A stretch of DNA of 64,000 nucleotides, taken from Prostheceraeus crozeri. Lineage: Eukaryota > Platyhelminthes > Polycladida > Euryleptidae. The stretch covers positions 248,001 through 312,000 of the forward strand of contig CAJQUW010007878.1 in assembly GCA_907163375.1 (NCBI GenBank). Direction: 5' to 3'. Under the pieces are notes generated by a model. The model searched no databases and was not told where the DNA came from. It saw nothing but the letters and a program-made list of their open reading frames with translations. A program made the translations under genes and the position numbers. Positions 11,208 through 21,392 of the stretch are shown one piece after another (positions within the stretch are counted from its first letter, which is position 1; every line of letters starts with the position of its first letter).

Positions 11208-12158
11208 CTAGACACGCGGGTTCACGTTGATCGCTCGATCGGTCAAGGCAGAATATCGCCGACATCGACAGTGTTGTAGAAGCACGTCATCAACAATGTT
11301 AGATGCCAAATTATCTTTGCCTCTTCGAAATTCCGATGTTAAGCCAAAGTACAATTGTAGATATTGCTCACCGCATCTAGCATAATTTCTTTTTGTGAAT
11401 GCGTTGGCTAAGTCAGATGATTTGACGCGCTGAGACAATTGACAAATTCATGCGGCCGCTAGCTCTTTTAAGTATTATCGATGATCTTTTAGCTCCTCTA
11501 GAACTATATTTATGTCCTGCTTATTGCTTATCGATCAACATATCCAATTGATGAGCGCATAAATATTAATTTCAGACATGAAACATACCTCGGTTCGGGC
11601 TTCCACCGCCGGCCCGCTTTCAGCTTTGAATACAACGATAAATTTCCTACAGCCACCGCAGATATTATTTCTACATCTTCAGCTTTTCAAATTTGAGATT
11701 TCTGTTCTAAGCCTTCATGATACAGACTCGGTTGAAATTTATTGGCTAAAAATTAATCAGAATTACAACATCGCTCATTCAACTTCCTAACTAGAATTTC
11801 CTTGATGTCGAGTAAGAATAAAATATAGGTATAGGCTTCAAGGCTGCACTTTGATCAGTTTGATAACGTTCAAAATTAATAACGGTGCACGCCGGTGAGA
11901 AGATGGCGGCGGAGGGGGGTGAGCAGCAGTATGGTTGTGGAGATGAGCCCACCGATAGAAGACATCGGAAGACAACAATAGGAGCATTCCGCCTTACTCA
12001 ACGTTCCTGGAGTCGACAACTATTAACACAGTCATCAGTTCAAAGCATTTGTGAAAAATGCTTTTTGATGGCTGTGAGTGACCGTAAATGGCCGTAAAAG
12101 ACTGCTTAGCATTTATGTCAACGTATGAAAAGTAATACACTGTACCGTTGAACTCTCA
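11208..12158 (-). CDS. Candidate spliced host gene, three exons, product unknown
   Basis: Minus strand. Exon a lies at 11998-12158 (open frame containing AIYGHSQPSKSIF and VLIVVDSRNV, donor gtaagg). Exon b lies at 11589-11646 (acceptor ctgtag, donor gtatgt; 19 codons including KAESGPAVEART). The last exon lies at 11208-11429 (acceptor attgtctcag, 73 codons, stop TAG; starts RVKSSDLANAFTKRNYARC and contains HCRCRRY). The phases agree at both junctions: exon a leaves two bases, completed by the first base of exon b, and exon b ends in phase 0 where the last exon opens. The start codon is not settled: an internal Met lies in exon a, and the frame is also open upstream to an AG at about 12159. 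The protein has a Cys/Arg-rich end and matches no family I know. The model is by eye and may be wrong. Confidence 0.3.
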
Positions 12159-12396
12159 TCGCTACGTGCTTGATCTCATACCACATTGCAGTGATCTATA
12201 AATTAAGACATTTGGTCCTTTGATGACTACATCACCTTGTGAAAATGTAGACCAAAGAAGAGACACTTTCAAAATAATCTCCTTTTGAACATGTGATCTC
12301 AAAATTTGTTTACGATAGATGTCTGCTTTCATATCGCAAATCGGAAAGAAGCTCTCTTACATATTTCGTAGTAGAAAATGTTTGTCCTTGGTTGCT

Positions 12397-12553
12397 CCAA
12401 TCACTTGTTAAGCTTGTTATGCGCCTCATCGGCCTTCAAAAGCGGCAACGCACACGGGCGTCAAGTGCCTGGCAACGCTCCAAACACACACCAGACACAC
12501 GGCACACGCACAGGAGTTTTTCAGTGCCGACAGAAAGAACAGAGAAAATCGAG
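12397..12553 (+). promoter_or_regulatory. Possible CpG-rich promoter and non-coding first exon
   Basis: A CCAAT box (CTCCAATCACTTG at about 12396) precedes a GC- and CpG-richer stretch with two GGCAACG motifs (RFX/X-box half-site-like). The stretch ends at a strong splice donor, CGAG|GTGAGTA, with GT at 12554. No long coding frame runs through it, which fits a 5' untranslated exon. It would be divergent from the candidate minus-strand gene just upstream. No downstream partner exon was identified. Confidence 0.3.
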
Positions 12554-12559
12554 GTGAGT

Positions 12560-14280
12560 ACCTAAAGGCTTAGAAACCTTTGCCGACACTCGTCGGCTAT
12601 TGCTGTCGCAAACCCGGGCAAACTACTCGTTGAAACAAGAAAGATAACTCGCGTGTAGCTCGATACCGCGCATAGATGGGGAAGGCGAACTCCTGGCTTC
12701 TGGCAGCAACTGAAGTGGGAGAGGTGGAGGTGAGGAAGAATGCGTTTTGAGGTCAATGGGTCAGCAAGACTAAGATCGCAGCAGTTGCAGACATTTCTAT
12801 CATCTGAAGGCAGCACAGTGGAGAAAAATACTTTCATGGGAGCGATGACAGGAGCCACATTTGATTTAGACAAGCAAATGTAGTTACAAATCTTGCTCAT
12901 CCCATGATTGATGTTGTCGATGTTCGAGTCTGATGCATGAGTTATGGCGTCCTCAAAGCTCCAATGCATAAACTGAACGAGCATCATGATGCATTTCAAC
13001 TTCATTTAACGTACCAGTTTGATTTTATGCCGACCAATATATAAAATGGCCTCGAATACTTGACCTGCTCTATCGGTCTTGAAATTTACGACCCTATTGA
13101 CGACCAAAAATAATCAGACAGTAGACTGAGCTCCGGCATTTGAACGATGAAAAGGGAACTAACAATAACTTTTTGATCACACCGAGTTCGTGTGCAACCG
13201 ACTCCGTTGTAAAAAGAGATAGAAGCGAAATCTCTTGTTGTGCATTGATATCAATCATCCTTAAGTTGAGGATAATGAAATCGCCACATCACATCAAAAT
13301 CTCTGCCTGGCATTCTACATTTGCCATGACAGGCATCTCAGTCGTAACAAGTGATGCATTTCACTTCCGAAAATTGACATTTAATGCCAGTATTTATGAG
13401 ATCTTCCGAACTTACAACCCTAAAACAAATACCGAGAGTTTGAATGTGAGCAAATATATTACAAGATCAAGAATAATCAATTTTGTTTATGATTCATTGT
13501 CATCCGGGCAACAAAGAAAATATTGTCTTGGGTAAAAATTGCCTTGATTAAAGTATCATTCCAAGTCTTTGATTTCATTGAACTGTAGTATCAAGAGATT
13601 GACAAAGGACGTATTTTGACAAATCAAATAAACTCACAATTGCAGTTAAATTAAACAAGCTTACAATTACAGCTAAAGAAAAGGTATTTTTGATTTATGA
13701 TTATTAAATTTGCCACGCACATGATAAATTGCTGGAAATTCGAAAGATAAACGGAATCTTGGATACACTAAATGCAAGATAAGTCATCTGTGAAAATTAT
13801 CTGCAGAATTAACTGCAGCATCTCTTGCTTTTAAAGGCTTGGAATTCAAAAATGACTACATTGTCTGAAACGGTGTGAACTTCATGTACCAATATCGACA
13901 TATCTAATCAATTCTTCATCAGATTTCCTTTTTTATTATGATGCCGCTCAGTTTTCTTAGGCACTTATATTTGATTTACAATTATAATTTTATTCAGTTT
14001 CTGTTGCTCCGCTTCTGTTACTCAGTGTCTCTTCATTTTCATACCTTTCTTCTCATTCTCTTCGATGGATATAAGTAGGTGTAGCCGAAAGCTGTTTGAA
14101 TTTGGTGCGGAGACGAAAATCAATGGAGATATTCATGATGGTGCAAAAAATATCTAGGAAAAATCCAAAGAAATCCACCCACAAAATTTTAAGTTACAAT
14201 CACAATAATGAAAAATTTGAATCTTTATCGTCACTATTCCCTTCTGATGGCTTGGACGGTGTTGGCATAGTCAAACTTTA
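12560..14280. other. No gene identified; two uninterpreted open frames
   Basis: A 147-codon minus frame (12562-13005) and a 131-codon plus frame (13140-13535) are longer than most here. They show no motif, and I see no splice-site pair that would make them exons. The rest is AT-rich. Confidence 0.4.
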
Positions 14281-14324
14281 GAAGCGTTGTGGCACCTTTA
14301 GTCCGGATGCCCTTCCTGCCGACT

Positions 14325-14403
14325 GACAATGACGATTTCGCGGGTCGAAGTCCTAACCAAAAGATCTCATGGGCACTTAGCCACTGCACCACGGAGATCT
14401 CCA
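14325..14403 (-). repeat. tRNA-derived SINE-like unit
   Basis: On the minus strand CCGTGGTGCAGTGGCTAAG holds an A box (14381-14391) and GGACTTCGACCC a B-box-like motif (14342-14353), about 40 bases apart as in a tRNA. The unit differs in sequence from the two SINE-like heads at 6.3 and 7.7 kb, so it is a separate family. Confidence 0.5.
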
Positions 14404-14579
14404 ATAAGCATTTATTTTAAGTGCTTCCAATTATAGAAAATGTATCACTCAAAACATAACTGCATTACAGCATGTCTAAATCAGGAAACTATTGGCACCG
14501 TCATTTATGCAGAATGAATCAATGAAGATTCTAGAGTGCCTGGTCGCTTGGGTCTGTAATAATAAATGTCCACAGACTT

Positions 14580-15200
14580 GAGCAATTAGACTCTAAATTC
14601 CGCTGCCACTTCCTTTCGCCCTAGAAGGACTCGGCTCACAATGGCCCAAACTTGCTTTACTTGACTCCCTCGCATTCATCACTATTTTTCGATTCCATTA
14701 CGGTTAGACGCTGCTAAGATGACTTTTTCCACTCCATTTGATCCTTGACTCAGGTATTCTAGGTCTTCTTCGAAACAGGCACACACTTCGGCAGGCCACT
14801 TTGTCCTTGAAGTTGACATGTGCTACATGCTGCACATGTATATCGCCACATTCGCCAGTCAACGCCTCCTAGCTGCTTCGACAATTTCTGAGTAAGGGCA
14901 ATGTTTCGGCACCATACATTAGGATCGATATCTTGTACACAGCTCGCATACGTGTGCCTTTTACCTCAACCGAATGCCTTTGTCAACAGGCTGACTAGTT
15001 CATTCCACGCGGCTGCAATGCGAGTTGTGACTGCTCTTTGCGTTCGGGCTGCGGTGTAAAGGACATCACAAACGTAACTTTTGGACTTCTTGCACTGTCA
15101 TTCCGTTGATTTCCACGGAGTCGTCGTCGTCTGGGGAGAAGCCACTTACACACTTAGGATAACGGAAACTTTGAACTCCGTTGAGGGTACGAACAGATCT
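14580..15200 (-). mobile_element. Degenerate LINE, ORF2 C-terminal region
   Basis: Reading the minus strand in shifting frames gives blocks typical of a LINE thumb and C-terminus: EINGMTVQEVQKFTYLGSVL, AARTQRAVTTRIAAAWNELV, then ISILMYGAETLPL and FKDKVACRSVCACFEEDLEYL. The order matches non-LTR ORF2 proteins of the type with LLYGCETW and a following zinc-knuckle-like region. Every block is in a different frame from its neighbour, so the copy is old. Confidence 0.6.
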
Positions 15201-16370
15201 GCGTGCAGATACATCACAGATTGGCAGTAGGTCGCAAATTTTGCCGGCGCCATGACTCTTTTTAGTCGGCAGCGGAGTTAACGGCGCAGTTTGCTTTTTT
15301 CATCACAAAAGACGTGTGCTTACAAACATGTGCACCATGTATTGTTGGTCACCATTTCTTGCGATGAAATTGTGCTCTTGTACACGGCAAGTGCATCAAC
15401 GAAGGAAAATCAAAAGTCTTTTCATAAATAGCAAAATTCTTTAAAAAATTGAAAAAGTTACCGGTATGAAAACCAGGGGCTATAAGCAATTTTTGGTTCC
15501 GTCCTTGTCATCTATTACTAATTGCATTTAAGTAAAGTAAATATTAGTACTTCCAGCAGGCTCAGAGGTTGCACTTCTCGCAATGATGTTAGAAAACAAA
15601 ATGAAAATAAGTGACTAAATAATCAGGGATCACCTGATGATGGCCTTGGGTATAAGGTAATACTATATAGCTAATATTAGCCTAAATTTTTGCTTACCAT
15701 CACCGTACTTGGCTTTCACAAAACTTCTAATTAAGAAAATGAAAATATGATGTCATCAAAGTGAAATATTCTTGATGAGAAACATAATAGATATTAAATA
15801 GTGTTTTGTACAAACATGACTAATAAAAAAAACAGCAACAGAATTTTACTGAAATGTTGACTTTTAGACTATAGAAGTAGTTTGGTCAGTGGATATCACG
15901 AACTGATTACTTAGAAGCAAAAAAAGAAACATGTCTACGTTGTAATTCTGTAAACTTATCGAAAGACTAAGAGATCCGAAGCTTGTAGTTGCTATCCGCC
16001 GCTCCGAGCTAGAACTTATAAAGCTATCAATCAGCATTATCATTGTTGCGTAGTTGTACATGCAGGATCATGATGCAAACAATTCTACTCTCATCTACTT
16101 TATAACTTGAGCTTCTTCTGCTGTTATCTAATATGCAGTGTAGTAAAAAAAGTAAGCCAGTTAACGAATAACATTCCTATTTGTCTAAAAAACAATCTTT
16201 GGTCCACAATTGGAACAACAAAATGATCGCGCGTAGTAACAAGATGTCTCACTTTTCAAACCGCTGTTTTTTACGAACGATTTTTTTCGTGAATATATAA
16301 GGAGTTGATTCATTGTACTAGGGTAGAGTGTGGATCGCTTTGCAGCAACAATCTGACCGGAAATTGAGAA
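15201..16370. other. AT-rich intergenic DNA, nothing identified
   Basis: No supported coding, RNA or repeat signal apart from ordinary AT-rich composition. Confidence 0.5.
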
Positions 16371-16384
16371 AAGACGTTTTCCAC

Positions 16385-16855
16385 TGCAGGCACAGGTTTC
16401 CAGTCATGAATCTTCTTTATAGCTCGTAACACAATGGTCCACCCTCAACTCGAATAAGCCATTCTGGAATCCATCCCTAAGTAAAGACATTATAGCTATC
16501 GAACGTGTAAAACGACGATTCACCAAATGCATCCACGGTCTATCCTCCTTACCATATGATGACTGAGATCTTTGAAACTCCACTACAATATCATCGTCGG
16601 ATTATGGACCTTATAACAGTGTTCAAAATCTGTAACCACTTTACTCCATGTGATCCTAACGCCTTCTTCACTTTTAGTGTTCCCGCACCCGTTGACATAA
16701 TCACAAAAGTTTCCGCACCCAAGAAAAATGAACTGTCGTCTATTCTCCTTTTCCCACTGCATCATAAGTGACTGGAACCGCCTACCCGACAATATTGTTA
16801 GCAGTAAACGGCGGAACACTTTAAGCGAAAGCTTAAAAATGAACTTTTAATGATA
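16385..16855 (+). mobile_element. CR1/L2-like LINE, extreme C-terminal fragment
   Basis: The plus strand, read with frame changes, carries a Y..S.W.P.L.KDI..IERVQRR-type block (16450-16530), then HGLSSLPYDD, YHRRIMDLITVFKICNHF (open frame 16556-16771) and finally SDWNRLPDNIV and FKRKLKNELL near 16770-16850. This is the usual end of CR1/L2/Jockey-group ORF2. The palm and endonuclease are absent. It is a 5'-truncated insertion with several frameshifts. Confidence 0.75.
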
Positions 16856-17233
16856 TACCTCTAACTTCTTACAGCCCTCTCCTTCTGACCGCATTTCCCC
16901 GTGTTGCCTTGGTGCTCATTGCACCTATTGGTGTACTAAAATATATTTAAAAAGCATTCGTCTAATTTTCTCCAAATCGAGAGCTCAGCTTTCTTGGATC
17001 GCCAGAGAGCAAGTAGATGGTCACCTATATATCTTGTCACATCGTGATCACCATCAGCCAGTCGTTGAGCTCTTTGTATGAATGAATGCAGTCATGCGAG
17101 TTGAAACTGAGCGATAATATTTGAAATATAAAGCGTCCATTGTACGGGAGGTGCATTGTAGCGTTTAAATAAAGAACAGTCGCTCCCTTCTTTCGGACAA
17201 ATTTCCTTTATTGTTTTAAAGACATATTTACAA

Positions 17234-17273
17234 GGGCCCGACGCGTTTCGTCCTCCGACGTCATCAAGGGCAC
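17234..17273 (-). ncRNA. Hammerhead-ribozyme-like motif in the Penelope-like terminus, copy 1
   Basis: On the minus strand GCCC, TTGATGA, a CGTCGGAGGAC hairpin segment, GAAAC, GC, GTC and GGGC follow in hammerhead order. Stem I would be GCCC/GGGC, stem II GTC/GAC, and stem III the two pairs AC/GT. Cleavage would fall after the C of GTC. Hammerheads are known in Penelope-like termini. Two departures are seen: the core reads UUGAUGA instead of CUGAUGA, and one extra base sits before stem II. Activity is therefore doubtful. Confidence 0.5.
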
Positions 17274-17709
17274 ATGAGCTGTACAACTAGGCGAGGGGTT
17301 AAATAATAAAAGTGAGCGGTCCATCAAATCATCTCATGTTTTCTGTTCAGGAGAGGTTTATTCTTAGCTATGTGACGACTTTCAGACAAATTTGTCTGAA
17401 CTGAATTACGTTGTTTGCTTAGAATTGAAAGGTCAAAGTTCTTGATTTGTACGTCAGTCAGATTGCTGTGATCTTTATTAACATGTTCGGACAGTGCACT
17501 TTTTTGATCACGATTTTTCAAACTGCTTTGATGTTCAGCATATCTATGTTTAAGCGGCCGACAAGTTTGACCGATATAGTTTTTATTGCAGATTTTGCAA
17601 TTAAAATTGTAAACAATATATTTATCTTTGCAAGTAAATCTGGGTCCCACAGCAGAACACACATTGCAATGACATGCATTGTTAGGAGAACAGCGATTTG
17701 GAATATTAG

Positions 17710-17927
17710 CCAAAACCTTACCGGGTTTAGAAGTGATGCGGATAGGGAGTCTAAATTTATTTGTTACAATTTTCATTTTTCTGCAAAATTTATCATTAAC
17801 AAAATCTAGAGATAAGTTCCAAAACCTTACCGGGTTTAGAAGTGATGCGGATAGGGGGTTTAAATTTATTTGTTAAAGTTTTCATTTTTCTGCAAAATTT
17901 ATCATTAACAAAATCTAGAGATAAGTT
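17710..17927 (-). repeat. 109-bp tandem duplication inside the Penelope-like element
   Basis: Two adjacent copies start CCAAAACCTTACCGGGTTTA at 17710 and 17819 and differ at only a few positions. The duplication lies at the upstream edge of the endonuclease region. Confidence 0.85.
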
Positions 17928-18027
17928 AACAAATTTTTCACCGTTTTTAGAATTAGATTTGCCATCTTTCGTTTTACAATTAGCATTATAGAAGCCATTG
18001 CTATTAAGCCGATGTTGTGCAGCTCAT

Positions 18028-18067
18028 GTGCCCTTGATGACGTCGGAGGACGAAACGCGTCGGGCCC
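18028..18067 (+). ncRNA. Hammerhead-ribozyme-like motif, copy 2 (inverted)
   Basis: The same 40 bases as copy 1, without a difference in the core, on the opposite strand. Both copies share the same two departures from the hammerhead consensus, so these were present before the two terminal repeats diverged. Confidence 0.5.
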
Positions 18068-18379
18068 TAGTACATATGTTTTTAAAACAATAAAGGAAAT
18101 TTGTCCGAAAGAAGGGAGCGACTGTTTTTTATTTAAACGATAATATTTGAGAAATGGTAGCATACAGCATAAACATGGGTCGCACCGTTCTCACGAGTCT
18201 GAGAGGCGTCACTGGAAAAACTAAACCAAATAGAATGACATCATATACACACGAACAGCAAGCGATTTTTACAAGCCTGTATGACAATTTTTAATCAATC
18301 ATCGGCGCCCGCAGATATCTGATAATGATTTTTGTATGTACATTAGTTATTTACATCACATGATTTTTAATCAATCAGC

Positions 18380-20200
18380 GGCGGCGCACAGGTGACGGTA
18401 CGAAGCCTACAGCCACTGAGAATGGAGTTCACATGACGCCTTTCATGCAGCAACTACAGGACCACTTTCCTGACTTCATCTGCTCCTTCATACTCTTCCC
18501 GGTAGAGAAGACTTTTGACTTTGCTTCGTTGATCCTCAATTCTCCATTTTCCAGCCGAATTTCTTATACTGCGAGTTTCCTTTTCGCTTCTTGTTTTTAG
18601 GTTTCGGTCAGCACTAGATCATTGACATACTGCATTCCCAGACCGATGATTCTGCATGCTTTCGTCACTTCCTCCATTATTGTGATGAATATCAATGCAC
18701 CTAGTGCTAAGTCTTGGTGCACTCCAACTCCGATGTCTAATTAGTAAGTGACACCAATACGCGTGTTGTGATAGAGGGACATCAGTAACTCCCTGTCTCC
18801 TAAATGCCCACTCAATGTCCTTCCTCGGTAACCTGTCGGAGGGCTCTTTCAGATCGACAAATACATGGCACAGCCTTTTCTTCCTTTGATCACTTTTGGA
18901 GTTGTGCACCGCAAAACTCACTTGTCATGGAGGTGAAATCACTTCACTCCCGATTGCTTCTTGAAGCACAGGCCCCAACTGTGCTAAAATGTCTTCACCG
19001 GCTCCCTTCAGCAATTCAACAGTGAGTCCCGATGGCCAACGGGTATTCTTGCTCTTCATACTAGCCAAACCGTTTCTGATTACTTCCTTTGTAACTTGTT
19101 CGATAGGTCCTTCAATTTTCGTAATTTGCTCCATGGTGAAATAGTTACTTCCGTTTTGGTAACATTCAAACAAGTCTTTCCACCTCCTCTTTACGTCGTG
19201 CTCTTAAAGCATGATCTCACCTGTCGCCCCTCTCACATACTTCCTTGGACATTGTTTCTCTCTGCCCTCATTTGCCGCGCGATCTAAAACATTTTGCTTT
19301 GTGCTTCCACGCTTGTCACACCTTCACTCGAAGATTCCCACGATTCTTGTGTGGCTTCTGAAAGGGCCTTTTTTTGCTAAATAAAAATCTTCCTTTCATT
19401 TTTCGACTTCTGCCACTTCTTGAAAGCCTACTTCTTAGATCTTATCATTCTCTATACTTCGCAGTTCCACCACCAGGTCTCTCACTTTACATTTCAGAGG
19501 CAACCTCTTGTTTCTCCCAAACTCTCCACGCTTTCAGTTTCTGGCGAGTGGCTTCTTCATTACTTTCTCTTTCCCTCAATTGCACATGTCCATAAATAGA
19601 AGATGGTGCAGCGTCAGACATACCTCTCCAGGAATCAATGTGTTCACAAAGATAAGCTCTCATCTCACACAATAATTTATAATCCTTTCGCCATCTGGAT
19701 TTTTACTGCCGAAGCCATAAGCACGTATGACTTCTTCAAAGTATCTCCTATCGCTTTCTACCTGCCTATTTAGATCACCCACAACCAACAACTACTCCGA
19801 GATAGGGAATTTCGATACTTCGTCATCAAATTCCTCCCTAAATGAATCTTCTTCTGAAACAGATCTTCCTGATAGGGGTGCATAGACAGTGAACATATGA
19901 GACACTCTACCAGCTATCCCTATCTTCAGCTTTATTATGTCGGCACTTGGTCTCTCAACTTCTACGATATTTCTCACCATCTCCTCCTTGACGAAAATAC
20001 TAACTCCACCTCTACTGGTTCTTTCACCGGATCACCAAACTTGTACTTTTTATTGGCGTCTCCAAAAAATCTACAGCTGCTCCCTTTAAATCTGGTCTCT
20101 TGCACGCGGCTGACATCAACCTTTCTCCCCCACCCCCAAACATCTCTCTGCTTCTGCCATATAGTGAGCCTACATACGTGGTGCACACACTATGTTTAGT
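18380..20200 (-). mobile_element. LINE with endonuclease, reverse transcriptase and zinc-ribbon fragments
   Basis: Minus strand, from 20200 down. A 5' endonuclease part includes VSRVQETRFKGSSCRFFG (about 20060-20130) and VYAPLSGRSVSEEDSFREEF (about 19830-19890). An RT fingers region follows, with IRNGLASMKSKNTRWPSGLT (near 19030-19090), VFVDLKEPSDRLPRKDIEWA (near 18810-18860) and a degraded palm GMQYVNDLVL near 18610-18640. The end has KSGKWSCSCCMKGV (near 18430-18480), the first half of the zinc ribbon that some LINE ORF2 proteins carry in this position. Several frameshifts and stops are present. GC-richer DNA at 20200-20490 may be its 5' untranslated region. Confidence 0.8.
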
Positions 20201-21290
20201 ATTATTTCAACAGGGGATTCTTCGCACCCCAGGCTATTGAAGGACTGCTGGGTAGTGGGATCAACTCAGAATCTGATCCTCCCGAAACCGTTGGATTCAG
20301 AGGTGCGTTTCGACCGTCAAAATGGCCACTGACTGACCTAATGGCTAAGGCTAGCTATATTTGACTAGTGCACTCAACTCACCACTGAGGCGTAGTTGCT
20401 AGCACTACCCAGGGCGCGGGAACGGCTAAGATGCCACATACAGTGCAACTGTCAACCGACTGACCCTCAGACTAGTGAACTTTAAGGAGGGAAAACAGGT
20501 AGCCAACTTGTTACTCAGCTGCGCTCAACCAGGGATTTCCAAACTTGATTAATGAACAGATAGATTTTGCCATTCCATCAATGACTCGTCAGTTCGGCTC
20601 GGAAAGGCCCAAACTAGCTTATGACATGTAGAATGACATTAAAAAAAGTTGCTCTGTATACAGATTCTGGTCAACCATGCGGATGATGAACATTAAAAAA
20701 TGCAAATCGGTCTGATGTGACATCCCTACACTTGATCAGGAATTTTACATACATATAGATGTCATAAGCTATTTTGGCAATTCTAAGTTATACTGACGAC
20801 CTTTTGTGCGACGAAGCGCAGCGTCTTTAGTTGCTAAGGGACGACCAAGCCTGAGGATGTTTTTTTTTCATCAGGAATGCCTCCATCAACCTCAGATTCG
20901 CAAACATTTATTCCAAGTCGTATGTTAGTTCAACCGAACTGAAGCCACGTGAATCGGCATCGTTAGCCATGTGCCAGTATTACTGGCTTCAAACGTGGTG
21001 TACTTTATCGTTTCAGTGCAAAATTCCAATTTTACAAATCGCTCATAAACAATTTGTATTCTTAGGCAATCTGCAGTACATACAACTTAAAGCAGGTTCT
21101 CAGTGCATCTGTTTTCGATGAGCAAAGTCGGAAGCATGTAGAGTAAAAGTGCACCATACGAATATACTTCCAGAATTCATATTCCAGTATATGCAACTTC
21201 AGCTTCATTTTTCACGTAAGAGCTACAATAATTATGGTGGAAATTTCATACTTCACGACTTTTGCTATCTTAAGTTTGAAATATTGACGA
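20201..21290. other. Possible LINE 5' region, then AT-rich DNA without gene
   Basis: 20201-20490 is GC-richer and directly abuts the start of the LINE endonuclease. Beyond it no feature is supported. Confidence 0.35.
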
Positions 21291-21296
21291 AAATCA

Positions 21297-21392
21297 GGAA
21301 TTCCATTGGCAGTCTCCTATACGTTTTCTTTTCTGTTTGAAATTGGAATTCCATTCGCAGTCTCCTATCCGTTCTCTTTTGTGTTTGAAATT
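21297..21392 (+). repeat. 48-bp tandem duplication
   Basis: Two units starting GGAATTCCATT(G/C)GCAGTCTC at 21297 and 21345, each ending in a GTTTGAAATTG phrase, differ at a handful of bases. Confidence 0.8.

Larger units (their letters stand above)
17162..18140 (-). mobile_element. Penelope-like element fragment with GIY-YIG endonuclease and inverted terminal repeats
   Basis: The minus-strand frame 17324-17776 encodes a GIY-YIG endonuclease domain: YIVYNFNCKICNKNYIGQTC followed by RPLKHRYAEHQSS, preceded by a Cys/His cluster (CSPNNACHCNVC). That combination is diagnostic of endonuclease-bearing Penelope-like retroelements. About 119 bp at the 3' end (17162-17280) recur in inverted orientation at 18021-18139, matching the direct or inverted terminal repeats known for Penelope. 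The reverse transcriptase is missing, so the copy is heavily truncated and looks broken. A 109-bp internal duplication is listed separately. Confidence 0.85.

Noticed and set aside
12562-13005. 147-codon minus-strand open frame as a gene
   Set aside because: No motif, no supported splice partners and no start context; composition alone can explain it in this GC-richer stretch.
17447-17876. Plus-strand frames over the Penelope-like region
   Set aside because: They are antisense shadows of the GIY-YIG endonuclease frame and its duplicated segment.
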